In this document: positions 1 to 8,416 of the stretch, piece by piece
How positions within the stretch are numbered: position 1 is the stretch's first letter
Layout of the letters: the number at the start of each line of letters is the position of its first letter
NCBI GenBank assembly: GCA_004321925.1
Contig: SCQH01000024.1
Location: 1-60,362 of the forward strand
DNA from: Nitrospirota bacterium
GTDB taxonomy: Bacteria > Nitrospirota > Thermodesulfovibrionia > Thermodesulfovibrionales > UBA6898
DNA length: 60,362 nt
Direction: 5' to 3'
The notes under the pieces: generated by a model
The model's input: the letters and a program-made list of their open reading frames with translations, nothing else
Told to the model about the DNA's origin: nothing
The model's database searches: none
Program-made: the position numbers and the translations under genes

Positions 1-1
1 C

Positions 2-196
2 CCTACGGTTGCCAGAAAGGTCTACGACGTTACCGGAGCAGGGGATACGGTCATTGCGGCCTTTACTCTGGCCCACGCTGCGGGAGCGGCGATGGAGGAG
101 GCAGCGGTCATTGCCAATCACGCTGCCGGGGTTGTCGTGGCCGAGGTGGGGACCGCGGTTGCCACTCCCGGCCAGGTCATGGAATCATTCCTGTGA
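2..196 (+). CDS. hldA: D-glycero-beta-D-manno-heptose-7-phosphate kinase, 3' end only
   Basis: C-terminal 64 codons of a PfkB-family sugar kinase whose start lies outside the window. The motif DVTGAGDT holds the GAGD anion hole and the catalytic Asp of this family. The tail (ANHAAG, then GTA) resembles the kinase half of HldE/RfaE, which makes ADP-heptose precursors for the LPS inner core in the cytoplasm. The stop overlaps the GTG start of the next gene by 4 bases (GTGA), so the two are probably translationally coupled. Another PfkB sugar kinase is possible because only the tail is visible. Confidence 0.7.
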   Translation, partial: PTVARKVYDVTGAGDTVIAAFTLAHAAGAAMEEAAVIANHAAGVVVAEVGTAVATPGQVMESFL

Positions 197-1233
197 GCAG
201 GGTAAGGGCTGTCGCGCTTTACTCAGGGGGACTTGACAGCACCCTGGCCATACTGGCAGTGATGAGGCAGGGGATCGAGGTCAAGGCGGTCACGTTCCTG
301 AACCATTTCGGCTGTGAAATCTCCGACAAGTCATCCTGTTCGAAAGATCCTTTTTCTGCAGCCACGAAGTTCGGGTTCGAGGTGAAGCTCTGTCATCTCT
401 CGGAAAAATTCATCGATATCGTCAAGAATCCGAAGTTCGGACATGGGAAGAATATGAACCCCTGCATGGACTGCAGGATCCTGATGCTGAAAGAGGCGAA
501 GGAATTCATGCTGATGACCGGCTCTGAATTCATCATTACCGGAGAGGTCATCGGACAGAGGCCGATGAGCCAGAGGCGGGATGCCCTGGACATCATAGAC
601 CGGGAGGCAGGGCTCCGGGGGCTGGTCCTGAGACCTCTGAGCGCAAAGCTGATGAAGCCGACCCTCGCTGAAGAGAGAAACATCGTCGACAGGGAACTGC
701 TCTTCAATTTTGGCGGCCGCACGCGGAAGCCGCAGATGGCGCTTGCCCGGGAATATGGATTGACAGAATATCCGGCTCCTGCGGGGGGGTGCCTGCTCAC
801 CGAGCCGAATTATTCGTTCAGATTACGTGAACTGCTCAGGCATGATCCGTCACCCTCCCTGACCGACCTTCATCTTTTGCGGCTCGGACGGCATTTCAGG
901 CTCAATCAGGGCTGTAAGGTCATCGTCGGAAGGGATAAGTCAGAGAACGAAAAAATGCTCGCCCTGGCTGACGCAGGGACAGTTCTGCTCAGGGTGCCCG
1001 GGTACGGAAGTCCTGTTGCACTGGTTGCCGGACCCATCACCGGGGCTGACCTTGCAACGGCAGCCTCGCTCTGCGCCAGATATTCAGATGCGCGCGGCTT
1101 GTCCGTAGTTGACGTGATCGTTTCTCAGGGGGGTTCTGAACAGGTCCTGCAGGTTGCACCGGCATCTGCCGGGTTGGTAGAGGAACTCATGCTCGATATG
1201 GCCAGAAAGAGCCGGATCGGGCTGCCTGCCTGA
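193..1233 (+). CDS. PP-loop ATPase, MnmA/ThiI-like tRNA thiolation-type enzyme
   Basis: A 346-residue cytoplasmic protein with an N-terminal PP-loop (SGGLDS, about residues 11-16), the ATP-pyrophosphatase signature of enzymes that adenylate uridine or a carboxylate before sulfur or nitrogen transfer. A CxxC-type pair (PCMDC) near residue 96 and a further Cys in a GGCLL motif near 200 could be the sulfur-carrying cysteines, as in MnmA and ThiI. The C-terminal third (about 230-346) is a separate small domain. Related proteins are often annotated as tRNA 4-thiouridine synthase, but no THUMP domain is apparent, so the substrate is uncertain. The GTG start overlaps the heptose kinase stop. Confidence 0.65.
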   Translation: MSRVRAVALYSGGLDSTLAILAVMRQGIEVKAVTFLNHFGCEISDKSSCSKDPFSAATKFGFEVKLCHLSEKFIDIVKNPKFGHGKNMNPCMDCRILMLKEAKEFMLMTGSEFIITGEVIGQRPMSQRRDALDIIDREAGLRGLVLRPLSAKLMKPTLAEERNIVDRELLFNFGGRTRKPQMALAREYGLTEYPAPAGGCLLTEPNYSFRLRELLRHDPSPSLTDLHLLRLGRHFRLNQGCKVIVGRDKSENEKMLALADAGTVLLRVPGYGSPVALVAGPITGADLATAASLCARYSDARGLSVVDVIVSQGGSEQVLQVAPASAGLVEELMLDMARKSRIGLPA

Positions 1234-1289
1234 GTTTTCGAAGCCTTCTGAACGGTCATTTCCGGCCGGTTACATCAGCCCCCTCTTTC

Positions 1290-1319
1290 TTGACTTAGCA
1301 ATATTTACTCGGATAAGAT
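1290..1319 (+). promoter_or_regulatory. putative sigma-70 promoter for rpiB-glyA-nrdR
   Basis: TTGACT (1290-1295), 18-base spacer, TAAGAT (1314-1319), in a 159-base gap. It lies about 75 bases upstream of rpiB and is the only recognisable promoter ahead of the rpiB-glyA-nrdR run. Assigned by sequence match only. Confidence 0.45.
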
Positions 1320-1392
1320 ATTACGTATCATCGATATAACCCTGTTGAGATCCTGATGCAGATACCCGGGGATATTCAGAAAGGCAGCGGAA

Positions 1393-1851
1393 ATGAAGGT
1401 AGCTCTTGGCAGTGATCATGCCGGATATGGTCTGAAGGAAGTCATCAAGGAAGTGCTGAAAGATCTCCAGGTGGATGTTGTTGACTGCGGAACTGACAGC
1501 CTTGAATCTGTTGACTACCCTGACTTTGGGGGGAAGGTTTCAGGCCTGGTATCATCCGGCGAGATCGAAAAAGGCATCCTCATCTGCGGCACAGGGCTCG
1601 GCATGTCAATGGTAGCAAATAAGTTCCCTCATGTTCGGGCCGCGCTCTGCAACGATCTTTTCTGTGCAAAGATGAGCCGAATGCATAATGATGCCAATAT
1701 CCTGGTGATGGGCGGCCGCATCATCGGCAGGGACCTTGCCGCGGAGATCGTTAAGGTATGGCTGGCAACCCCGTTTGAGGGCTCACGCCACCTTCAGAGA
1801 ATAAATAAAATACAGAAGATAGAGGAAGACATTAATATCCATGGCAACTGA
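1393..1851 (+). CDS. rpiB: ribose-5-phosphate isomerase B
   Basis: Interconverts ribose 5-phosphate and ribulose 5-phosphate in the non-oxidative pentose phosphate pathway. The 152-residue length is typical of the family. It shows the opening GSDHAG motif (Asp8, His9), the catalytic-base Cys65 within [12 protein letters not shown], and His99 in RMHND. LacA/B-type isomerases share the fold, but the CGTG motif and the neighbourhood fit RpiB. The last 11 bases overlap glyA, and rpiB-glyA-nrdR is a recurrent order in Nitrospirota and Desulfobacterota. Confidence 0.93.
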   Translation: MKVALGSDHAGYGLKEVIKEVLKDLQVDVVDCGTDSLESVDYPDFGGKVSGLVSSGEIEKGILICGTGLGMSMVANKFPHVRAALCNDLFCAKMSRMHNDANILVMGGRIIGRDLAAEIVKVWLATPFEGSRHLQRINKIQKIEEDINIHGN

Positions 1852-3079
1852 CAGGCTTGAGATAACCGATCCCATCGTCTTTGATGCAATCAGGAATGAG
1901 CGAAACAGGGAGCATGAGAAGATCCTCCTGATAGCCTCAGAAAATTATGTCAGTGCGGCAGTGCTTGAGGCCCAGGGGTCGGTGTTGACCAATAAATATG
2001 CCGAAGGCTATCCCGGCCGCCGGTATTATGGCGGCTGCGAGTATGCAGACGTCGTCGAAACGGTTGCAATTGAACGGGCAAAGGCGTTATTCGGGGCCGA
2101 GCACGTTAATGTGCAGCCCCATTCCGGGTCGCAGGCGAACATGGCGGTCTATTTCTCGATGCTGAAGCCGGGAGACAGGATCCTCGGGATGAACCTCAGC
2201 CACGGCGGGCATCTGACCCACGGGGCATCAGTGAACTTTTCCGGCATGCTGTACAAAAACCTGCCTTACGGTGTCAACAAGGACGGCTATCTGGATTATG
2301 ACAATGTCAGGAAGCTTGCTCAGGAGCACCGTCCGCAGATGATCGTCGTTGGCGCCAGCGCGTATTCCCGGACAATAGATTTCAAGGCATTCGCTGATAT
2401 CGCTCATGAGGTTGGTGCATATCTTATGGCGGACATCGCCCATATATCCGGACTGGTAGCTGCCGGGCTGCATCCCTCTCCGGTACCCCATGCCGACTTT
2501 GTGACAACCACAACGCACAAGACGCTGCGCGGGCCCCGCGGGGGCATGATCATGTGCAGGGGCGACTATGGCAAGGCCATCGATAAGATGATCTTCCCCG
2601 GAATCCAGGGCGGCCCTCTGGTGCACACCGTCGCTGCAAAGGCCGTAGCCTTCAAGGAGGCCATGACTGAGGATTTCCGCAGATACCAGAAGAATGTTGT
2701 CGAAAACGCCAGCGCGCTTGCCGGACGACTCATGACGCATGGCTTCAGGATCATCTCCGGCGGGACCGATAACCATCTTATGCTGGTTGACCTTACCAGC
2801 AAGGGCATTACCGGAAAAGAGGCTGAAGAGGCGCTGGACAAGGCCGGTATTACCGTTAACAAGAATGCCATCCCTTATGACGAGAGGCCTCCTGCGGTCA
2901 CGAGTGGTATCCGGTTGGGGACCCCGTGCGTTACGACCCGGGGGATGGGGGCGGACGACATGATCGTGATCGGTGACCTGATAGCATCGGTCATAGCCGG
3001 CAGCACTGATCAGGCGGTGATCGGCGCATGTGCCGAAAAGGTCAGGACACTCTGTGACCGGTTCCCGATCTACCGCTGA
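1841..3079 (+). CDS. glyA: serine hydroxymethyltransferase
   Basis: PLP enzyme (412 residues) that converts serine and tetrahydrofolate to glycine and 5,10-methylene-THF, the main one-carbon entry point. Diagnostic sequences are the N-terminal LIASENYVS, the [13 protein letters not shown] substrate loop, and [14 protein letters not shown], whose Lys forms the Schiff base with PLP. Full length. It starts inside the 3' end of rpiB, which suggests coupling, and is followed 30 bases later by nrdR. Confidence 0.97.
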   Translation: MATDRLEITDPIVFDAIRNERNREHEKILLIASENYVSAAVLEAQGSVLTNKYAEGYPGRRYYGGCEYADVVETVAIERAKALFGAEHVNVQPHSGSQANMAVYFSMLKPGDRILGMNLSHGGHLTHGASVNFSGMLYKNLPYGVNKDGYLDYDNVRKLAQEHRPQMIVVGASAYSRTIDFKAFADIAHEVGAYLMADIAHISGLVAAGLHPSPVPHADFVTTTTHKTLRGPRGGMIMCRGDYGKAIDKMIFPGIQGGPLVHTVAAKAVAFKEAMTEDFRRYQKNVVENASALAGRLMTHGFRIISGGTDNHLMLVDLTSKGITGKEAEEALDKAGITVNKNAIPYDERPPAVTSGIRLGTPCVTTRGMGADDMIVIGDLIASVIAGSTDQAVIGACAEKVRTLCDRFPIYR

Positions 3080-3109
3080 GAAGAGGTTGTTCTCTCTTCG
3101 TAAGATCGT

Positions 3110-3580
3110 ATGAAGTGTCCGTTCTGCGACGGCGTTGAAGACCGGGTCATCGATTCACGGACCAGCAAAGAAGGGGATGCCATCCGCCGCCGGAGGGAAT
3201 GCCTGAAATGCGGGGAGCGGTTCACCTCTTACGAACGGGTTGAAGAGGTCGTACCGATGGTCGTCAAGAAGGACGGCAGGCGTGAACCGTTCGATATGGG
3301 GAAGATCAAGTCCGGCCTTCTGATATCCTGCAAAAAGCGGCCCATCGGGACCGACCAGCTGGATGCCATCGTGGGGACCATTGAGAAGAAACTTGTCGGA
3401 CTTGGGGTCAAAGAGGTGCAGAGCACCTGGATCGGGGAACAGATCATGGCAGAGCTTAAAGACCTTGACAAGGTAGCCTATGTCAGATTTGCTTCGGTAT
3501 ACCGTCAGTTTAAGGATATCAATGACCTGATGGATGAGGTCAAGACCCTTTTTGAGCAGAAAGACAAAAGGCATCCTTAA
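3110..3580 (+). CDS. nrdR: transcriptional repressor NrdR
   Basis: Repressor of ribonucleotide reductase genes that senses ATP/dATP. The 156-residue protein has an N-terminal zinc ribbon (Cys3, Cys6, Cys31, Cys34) with the basic stretch RRRRECLKCGERF, followed by an ATP-cone domain (about 46-136). Third gene of the rpiB-glyA-nrdR run. No nrd genes or NrdR boxes were recognised in this window. Confidence 0.95.
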   Translation: MKCPFCDGVEDRVIDSRTSKEGDAIRRRRECLKCGERFTSYERVEEVVPMVVKKDGRREPFDMGKIKSGLLISCKKRPIGTDQLDAIVGTIEKKLVGLGVKEVQSTWIGEQIMAELKDLDKVAYVRFASVYRQFKDINDLMDEVKTLFEQKDKRHP

Positions 3581-3647
3581 TTGTCCTGCCAAGACTTTCC
3601 CTTTGCCCGTGTTGGCATAATTCCTGCTGACAATTTAACGAGATCAC

Positions 3648-3665
3648 AGCCATGGTACCATGGCT
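3648..3665. repeat. perfect 18-base palindrome upstream of cheR
   Basis: AGCCATGGTACCATGGCT is a perfect inverted repeat with no spacer, centred at 3656/3657. It ends about 51 bases before the preferred start of the orphan cheR and contains an alternative ATG at 3660. Such a symmetric site could be an operator for a dimeric regulator, but no matching second copy was seen. Confidence 0.5.
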
Positions 3666-3716
3666 ACTGCAGTATGTTTAAGGGGCACAGAGGTAGCACA
3701 TGAGTCGAGAGATCAT

Positions 3717-4562
3717 ATGAATGATGAAGAGTTTGAACTTCTCCGGGGACTGGTCAGCAGAGAGATCGGAATAGTCCTGAAAGGGGCTAAACGGTCTATC
3801 CTGACGACGAAGGTCGCGCAGCGGCTGGGTGTCCTGAAACTTGCAACCTATCAGGATTACTGCAGTTTCATCGTATCGGACCAGGCCAGGGAGGAATTGT
3901 ATCTGCTGGCCTCCCATATAACCAATAATGAGACGTATTTCTTCCGGGAGACACAGCAATTAGACAGTTTCGGCAATCTGCTCAGGGATATCAAGGCAGA
4001 AAAACAGAAGATGGGCTCGAATGTCATCCGGATCTTGTCCCTGGGATCATCAACAGGCGAGGAGGCTTACACCATGAATATCATCCTTCATGAGAGCGGC
4101 CTCTTTGTATGGGACTGGGACATTAAAATAACCGGCATTGATATAGACCGTAACGCCCTCAGGAAGGCGGCGGATGCGGTTTATTCCCAGAACTCCTTCC
4201 GGATGGTCAGCGAAGAGGACGACCGGGTACGAAAAAATTTCACCAGAGAGCATAATCAGTTTGTTCTGAAAAGACATCTGACCAGGAATGTCGGGTTCAG
4301 GCAGGGCAATCTGCTCACCAAAGAGGCTTACGCAGGGTTAGAAAATACCGATGTTGTTTTTTGCAGGAACGTCCTTATCTACATGAACGATGATGCCATC
4401 AAGAAGATAGCCGGGAACCTTCACGGCGTTCTTTCAGACAGGGGGTATCTTTTTGTCGGTGCCTCAGAGAGCCTGATAGAAAAGACAAAACTGTTCTGTC
4501 CGGAGACCCTGTATGGAACAACGGTCTACAGAAAAAAAGTTCCGGCTTTGCCCGGAGCATAA
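3717..4562 (+). CDS. cheR: CheR-type chemoreceptor glutamate methyltransferase (orphan copy)
   Basis: SAM-dependent enzyme predicted to methylate glutamates on chemoreceptors. An N-terminal all-helical CheR domain starts at NDEEFELLRGL. The SAM-binding core contains LSLGSSTGEEAYT (motif I) and DVVFCRNVLIYM. About 281 residues. The ATG at 3717 is chosen because CheR homology begins there; an in-frame ATG at 3660 lies in a palindrome and would add 19 unrelated residues. It stands alone, 7 kb from the main chemosensory cluster, which has its own cheR at 13885, so it may serve other receptors. Confidence 0.88.
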   Translation: MNDEEFELLRGLVSREIGIVLKGAKRSILTTKVAQRLGVLKLATYQDYCSFIVSDQAREELYLLASHITNNETYFFRETQQLDSFGNLLRDIKAEKQKMGSNVIRILSLGSSTGEEAYTMNIILHESGLFVWDWDIKITGIDIDRNALRKAADAVYSQNSFRMVSEEDDRVRKNFTREHNQFVLKRHLTRNVGFRQGNLLTKEAYAGLENTDVVFCRNVLIYMNDDAIKKIAGNLHGVLSDRGYLFVGASESLIEKTKLFCPETLYGTTVYRKKVPALPGA

Positions 4563-4624
4563 ACGGCGGTGCGGCAGCCGGTTGACCGGGCAGGTGCCAA
4601 AAATAGAAATTACCCCTCATTGGC

Positions 4625-4654
4625 TTGACATTAGACCCTGACTCCATATATAAT
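4625..4654 (+). promoter_or_regulatory. consensus sigma-70 promoter for rpmH-rnpA-yidD-yidC-mnmE
   Basis: TTGACA (4625-4630) and TATAAT (4649-4654) with an 18-base spacer: both hexamers match consensus exactly. The expected start near 4661 gives a leader of about 13 bases containing the GGAGA ribosome-binding site at 4663-4667, directly before rpmH. Confidence 0.85.
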
Positions 4655-4673
4655 TCTTCTTCGGAGAAAAGCT

Positions 4674-4814
4674 ATGGGAACATATACAACATTTCGTCCA
4701 CATAATAAGAAAAAGAAGAGAACTCACGGATTTCTCGAGAGGATGAGCACGCCTGGCGGGCGTAACGTTATCAGGAGAAGAAGGAAAAAAGGACGGAAAA
4801 AGCTGGCCTGTTAA
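4674..4814 (+). CDS. rpmH: 50S ribosomal protein L34
   Basis: A 46-residue, very basic protein with the family pattern: [13 protein letters not shown] near the N-terminus and [16 protein letters not shown] near the C-terminus. It is a structural component of the large ribosomal subunit. The start is fixed by GGAGA seven bases upstream and by the consensus promoter. The order rpmH-rnpA-yidD-yidC-mnmE is the classical one; no jag/khg gene lies between yidC and mnmE and no rnpA ATG follows. Confidence 0.95.
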   Translation: MGTYTTFRPHNKKKKRTHGFLERMSTPGGRNVIRRRRKKGRKKLAC

Positions 4815-5182
4815 GCATTGGCAAGGCTTATGCCCCCCTGAGAAAAAAGGGGGACTTCAAGAAAGTATTCGACCTTGGTCTCAAATTTCCTTCTCAGTAT
4901 CTTGTAATATACGCAAAGCCAAACGGGTTGTCATTCTGCAGACTCGGGTTGGCCGTCAGCAGGAAGACCGGGAATGCTGTCCTCAGAAACAGGATCAAGC
5001 GCCGTCTGCGCGAGATCTTCAGAAGACAGCTCAACGGCATGGCAGTCGGCTACGACCTCGTCGTCGTTGCGAGGCAGGGTGCCTCGGAGGCTGCTTTTGC
5101 TCTTCTGAACAAGGCTGTCCTGAGGTGTCTGTCCGGACTTGCACATGAAGATACTACTGATATCAATAATAAAATTCTATAA
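4808..5182 (+). CDS. rnpA: ribonuclease P protein component, non-canonical start
   Basis: Protein subunit of RNase P, which removes 5' leaders from pre-tRNA. The hallmark [10 protein letters not shown] follows [14 protein letters not shown], as in RnpA. N-terminal family sequence ([14 protein letters not shown]) begins near 4838, yet the frame has no ATG, GTG or TTG from its upstream stop at 4763 until a TTG at 4928, which would remove that region. Candidate starts are CTG 4808 (overlapping rpmH by 7 bases; chosen, with AAGGA at 4789-4793 upstream), ATT 4817 or CTG 4838. The exact start is uncertain; a base error cannot be excluded. Confidence 0.85.
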   Translation: MLSIGKAYAPLRKKGDFKKVFDLGLKFPSQYLVIYAKPNGLSFCRLGLAVSRKTGNAVLRNRIKRRLREIFRRQLNGMAVGYDLVVVARQGASEAAFALLNKAVLRCLSGLAHEDTTDINNKIL

Positions 5183-5360
5183 AAATTTTATCTCGCCCTT
5201 CCTTCCTGGAGCCTGCAGGTTTGTCCCGTCCTGTTCAGAATATGCAATGGATGCGATCCGTCTGCACGGAGCCTTGAGGGGTCTTTATCTTGCAAGCAGA
5301 AGGATCCTGAAGTGCCACCCTTTTCATCCCGGCGGATTTGACCCGGTAAAACAACGATGA
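5145..5360 (+). CDS. yidD: membrane protein insertion efficiency factor YidD
   Basis: A 71-residue protein with an N-terminal amphipathic/hydrophobic segment ([14 protein letters not shown]) and the conserved [11 protein letters not shown] and [12 protein letters not shown] motifs of the family. It assists YidC/Sec-dependent insertion at the inner membrane. ATG 5145 fits the family start; a TTG two codons earlier is the alternative. It overlaps rnpA by 38 bases and yidC by 4 bases (ATGA). Confidence 0.93.
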   Translation: MKILLISIIKFYKNFISPFLPGACRFVPSCSEYAMDAIRLHGALRGLYLASRRILKCHPFHPGGFDPVKQR

Positions 5361-6943
5361 TGGATAACCGGACGCTCATTGCCATTGTCCTTTCGATCGC
5401 TGTCATCCTCGGTTTTCAGTTCCTCATGCCGGCCCCAACACCTGTTGCGCCTCCTTCGCCCCCGGTGGCTGATAAGGCAGCCCTTCCGAAGGAGGCCCCG
5501 GCAAAGCCTGCACCACCCGTGTCGGTCCCTGTTGCCCCTGTGGTCCCCGGACCTGAGGTAAAGGATATCAGGGTTGAAAATGATCTCTTTACTGCAGTTC
5601 TTTCATCAAAGGGGGGAACGGTCAAGTTCTGGGAGCTCAAGGCGTTTAAAGACAATAAGGGAAAAGAGGTCGTTATCCTTTCCAAACCCGGGGTCCTGCC
5701 GGCGGTCAGCATCGGGGCGGATACAAATTTTGAGCTTTCAGGCGTCAACTTCCACACGACGGCAAAAGATATTAAACTGGATTCAACCAATAAAACAGGT
5801 GTCGTGGTCTTTGAATATGCCCGGGAAGGGGTTTCTGTCCGGAGGATCTATACCTTTCATCACGGTGCCTATGATGTCGAACTCACTGATGAGGTTTCCG
5901 GCCTTTCTGAGTACTGGATAACCCTCGGCTCGGACTTCGGGATACTTGAAAAGGACGATACGGTGCATGTCGGACCTGCACTCCTGACCGGGACAGACCT
6001 GAAGGAGTTCAAGCCCGAGAAATTGAAGGTTCCGGAGGTCTTTAAGGAGAGTCTGAAGTGGATTGCGCAGGAGGATAAATATTTCTTTGCTGCCCTCGCC
6101 CCGGTAACACCGGTTGAGGAGGCCCGGGCATGGCTGTTCAAGGATGCAGCGGTGGTCGCCTTTAAGGGGAAACCCGGCCAGAACAGCTTCCGTCTCTACG
6201 CAGGACCGAAGGAGCATGACCGCCTCGCTGCCCTGAACCTTGGTCTCGAGCACGTCATTGATTTCGGGTTCTTTTCCATTATAGCCAGGCCGCTCTTCTG
6301 GGTCCTCAAATTCATCTACCGGTTCATCGGCAACTATGGGTGGGCCATCATCCTGCTGACGATCGCCGTGCGGGTACCCTTTATCCCGATCATCAACAAA
6401 GGGCAGAGCTCGATGAAGAAGATGCAGGAGATCCAGCCGAAGATGGCCGAGATCAAGGAAAAGTACAAAAATGACCCGAAGAAGATGCAGACCGAGATGA
6501 CGGAGCTTTATAAAAAATATAAGGTGAACCCCGTGGGCGGCTGTCTGCCGATGCTTCTGCAGATACCGGTCTTTTTAGCCCTCTATAAGGTCCTTCTGAT
6601 CTCGATCGAACTGAGAAACGCGCCGTTCATGTTCTGGATCCAGGACCTTGCCGCACCGGATACGCTCCTGGGTCATATCCCCGGATGGGTACCCCTTATC
6701 GGCGGGTTTGCCGTTGGCCCGCTCCCGATCGCCATGGGCATTACTATGGTCATACAGCAAAAGATGACCCCCTCCAGCATGGACCCTAAACAGGCAAAGA
6801 TGATGATGTGGATGCCGGTTGTTTTTACGTTCATGTTCCTGAACTTTGCGTCCGGCCTTGTTCTGTACTGGCTGGTCAACAACATTCTCGGCATTGCCCA
6901 GCAATACGCTGCCAACAGAAAGCTCGCCCAGCAGACAGACTGA
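5357..6943 (+). CDS. yidC: membrane protein insertase YidC
   Basis: Inner-membrane insertase/chaperone of 528 residues. An N-terminal membrane segment (about 7-24) is followed by a Pro/Ala-rich linker, a large periplasmic beta domain typical of Gram-negative YidC (about 65-320), and a C-terminal five-helix insertase core containing [17 protein letters not shown] and the cytoplasmic coiled coil. The Gram-negative domain layout is informative for taxonomy. The start overlaps yidD; ATG 5360 is an equally possible start. Confidence 0.96.
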   Translation: MMDNRTLIAIVLSIAVILGFQFLMPAPTPVAPPSPPVADKAALPKEAPAKPAPPVSVPVAPVVPGPEVKDIRVENDLFTAVLSSKGGTVKFWELKAFKDNKGKEVVILSKPGVLPAVSIGADTNFELSGVNFHTTAKDIKLDSTNKTGVVVFEYAREGVSVRRIYTFHHGAYDVELTDEVSGLSEYWITLGSDFGILEKDDTVHVGPALLTGTDLKEFKPEKLKVPEVFKESLKWIAQEDKYFFAALAPVTPVEEARAWLFKDAAVVAFKGKPGQNSFRLYAGPKEHDRLAALNLGLEHVIDFGFFSIIARPLFWVLKFIYRFIGNYGWAIILLTIAVRVPFIPIINKGQSSMKKMQEIQPKMAEIKEKYKNDPKKMQTEMTELYKKYKVNPVGGCLPMLLQIPVFLALYKVLLISIELRNAPFMFWIQDLAAPDTLLGHIPGWVPLIGGFAVGPLPIAMGITMVIQQKMTPSSMDPKQAKMMMWMPVVFTFMFLNFASGLVLYWLVNNILGIAQQYAANRKLAQQTD

Positions 6944-7003
6944 GCCCTCCATCCGGCTTGCACCGTCCCGGGCTTCTGTCCAGTTACACGATAACGAACT
7001 TCC

Positions 7004-8389
7004 ATGGATTATCTTGACGACACCATAACTGCTATATCCACACCTGTCGGACAGGGGGGGATCGGGATCGTGCGCATCAGCGGCCCTGAAGCCTTCAGGA
7101 TCGCGGGGGGGATGTTTCGCCCGCGCAGGACCGGCAGGGGGCTTGATTCTGCCCGGACATTTACGATGCACTATGGTGAGGTCATTGACCCTCTGACCAG
7201 AGAGGTGATCGACGAGGTCATTGTCTCGGTGATGCGGGCCCCTCATTCATATACGCGTGAGGATGTGGTCGAGATCAACTGCCACGGGGGCATGGCCGCG
7301 GTCAGAAGGACCCTTGAGGCCGTCGTGGGCCAGGGTGCCCGGCTTGCGGCGCCGGGAGAATTCACCCGGCGGGCCTTTCTGAACGGGCGGATAAGCCTTC
7401 CGCAGGCCGAGGCGGTCATGGACCTGATCTCTGCCAGAACTGATGAAAGCAGGCGCATTGCGGTTGATCAGCTCAGGGGAAGATTATCCGGGAAGCTTGA
7501 GGCTCTGAGGCATGCGCTGATAGAAATTGCCGCCTTTGCCGAGGCGCATATAGATTTCCCCGAAGAGGAGATCGAACTGCGGACAGAGCAGGAGATGACC
7601 TCGCGTCTCGAAGTGATTGTCCGGGAGGTCGGGGAATTATCCAGGACGTTTGACGAGGCGCGGTTCTTCAGGGAAGGGCTTTCGGTGGCGATCGTCGGGA
7701 GACCGAATGTCGGCAAGTCCTCTCTCCTGAATGCGCTTCTCAAGAGGGACCGTGCAATCGTTACCGAGCTTCCGGGGACCACCAGGGATACCATCGAGGA
7801 ATGCCTGAATATCAACGGGCTGCCGCTCAGGATCATTGATACGGCAGGGATCAGGCAGGCCGGGGAGGTCATTGAAAAAGAGGGCATCAGGCGCAGCCTT
7901 GATGCGCTGGATACCGCCGATTGCGTCCTGGCGGTCTTTGACGGCAGCGAGGCAGCGCAGACGGATGACCATGAACTCCTCCGGATGATCGGGGGCAAAA
8001 AGACGGTCTTTGTCATCAACAAATCAGACCTGCCGTCACGGCTTGCGTCTGACGACCTGCAGAAGGGCAGGCAGCGATGGCTGAAGATCTCGACGCTTAC
8101 CGGAGAAGGACTCGAGGAATTAAAGACAGAGATCTTCACTATGCATTGTGAGCACTGGCATGAAGACCGCCAGGGGGTAGTGGTAACGAACCTCAGGCAG
8201 AAACTGTCCCTTGACCGGGCAGCAGCAGCTCTGACAAATGCCATTGCCCTTCTGTCCGAAAAGCGGCCGCTTGAGATATTTTCGATCGAGCTCAGGGAGG
8301 CCCTCGACAGCATCGGGGAGCTGACCGGGGCCGTAACAAACGAGATGATCCTCGATAGGATATTCAGCGAATTCTGCATCGGTAAGTAG
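7004..8389 (+). CDS. mnmE: tRNA modification GTPase MnmE
   Basis: With MnmG it installs the 5-carboxymethylaminomethyl group on U34 of certain tRNAs. The 461-residue protein has the N-terminal THF-binding domain (GQGGIGIVRISG), a helical domain, an inserted G domain (P-loop GRPNVGKSS at 232-240, DTAG at 279-282, NKSD), and the C-terminal CIGK whose Cys is conserved. Last gene of the rpmH operon. Its partner mnmG is not in the window. Confidence 0.96.
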   Translation: MDYLDDTITAISTPVGQGGIGIVRISGPEAFRIAGGMFRPRRTGRGLDSARTFTMHYGEVIDPLTREVIDEVIVSVMRAPHSYTREDVVEINCHGGMAAVRRTLEAVVGQGARLAAPGEFTRRAFLNGRISLPQAEAVMDLISARTDESRRIAVDQLRGRLSGKLEALRHALIEIAAFAEAHIDFPEEEIELRTEQEMTSRLEVIVREVGELSRTFDEARFFREGLSVAIVGRPNVGKSSLLNALLKRDRAIVTELPGTTRDTIEECLNINGLPLRIIDTAGIRQAGEVIEKEGIRRSLDALDTADCVLAVFDGSEAAQTDDHELLRMIGGKKTVFVINKSDLPSRLASDDLQKGRQRWLKISTLTGEGLEELKTEIFTMHCEHWHEDRQGVVVTNLRQKLSLDRAAAALTNAIALLSEKRPLEIFSIELREALDSIGELTGAVTNEMILDRIFSEFCIGK

Positions 8390-8416
8390 GACCAACTTTA
8401 GTATAATAGGAGCATT

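Noticed and set aside
7468-8379. 303-codon open frame antisense to mnmE
   Set aside because: Ser-rich, low complexity, opposite to a clear MnmE G domain; a codon-bias shadow.
8402-8407. TATAAT directly before the pyrophosphatase gene as a promoter
   Set aside because: No -35 or extended -10, and an AGGAG ribosome-binding site follows at once, so transcription from here would remove it.
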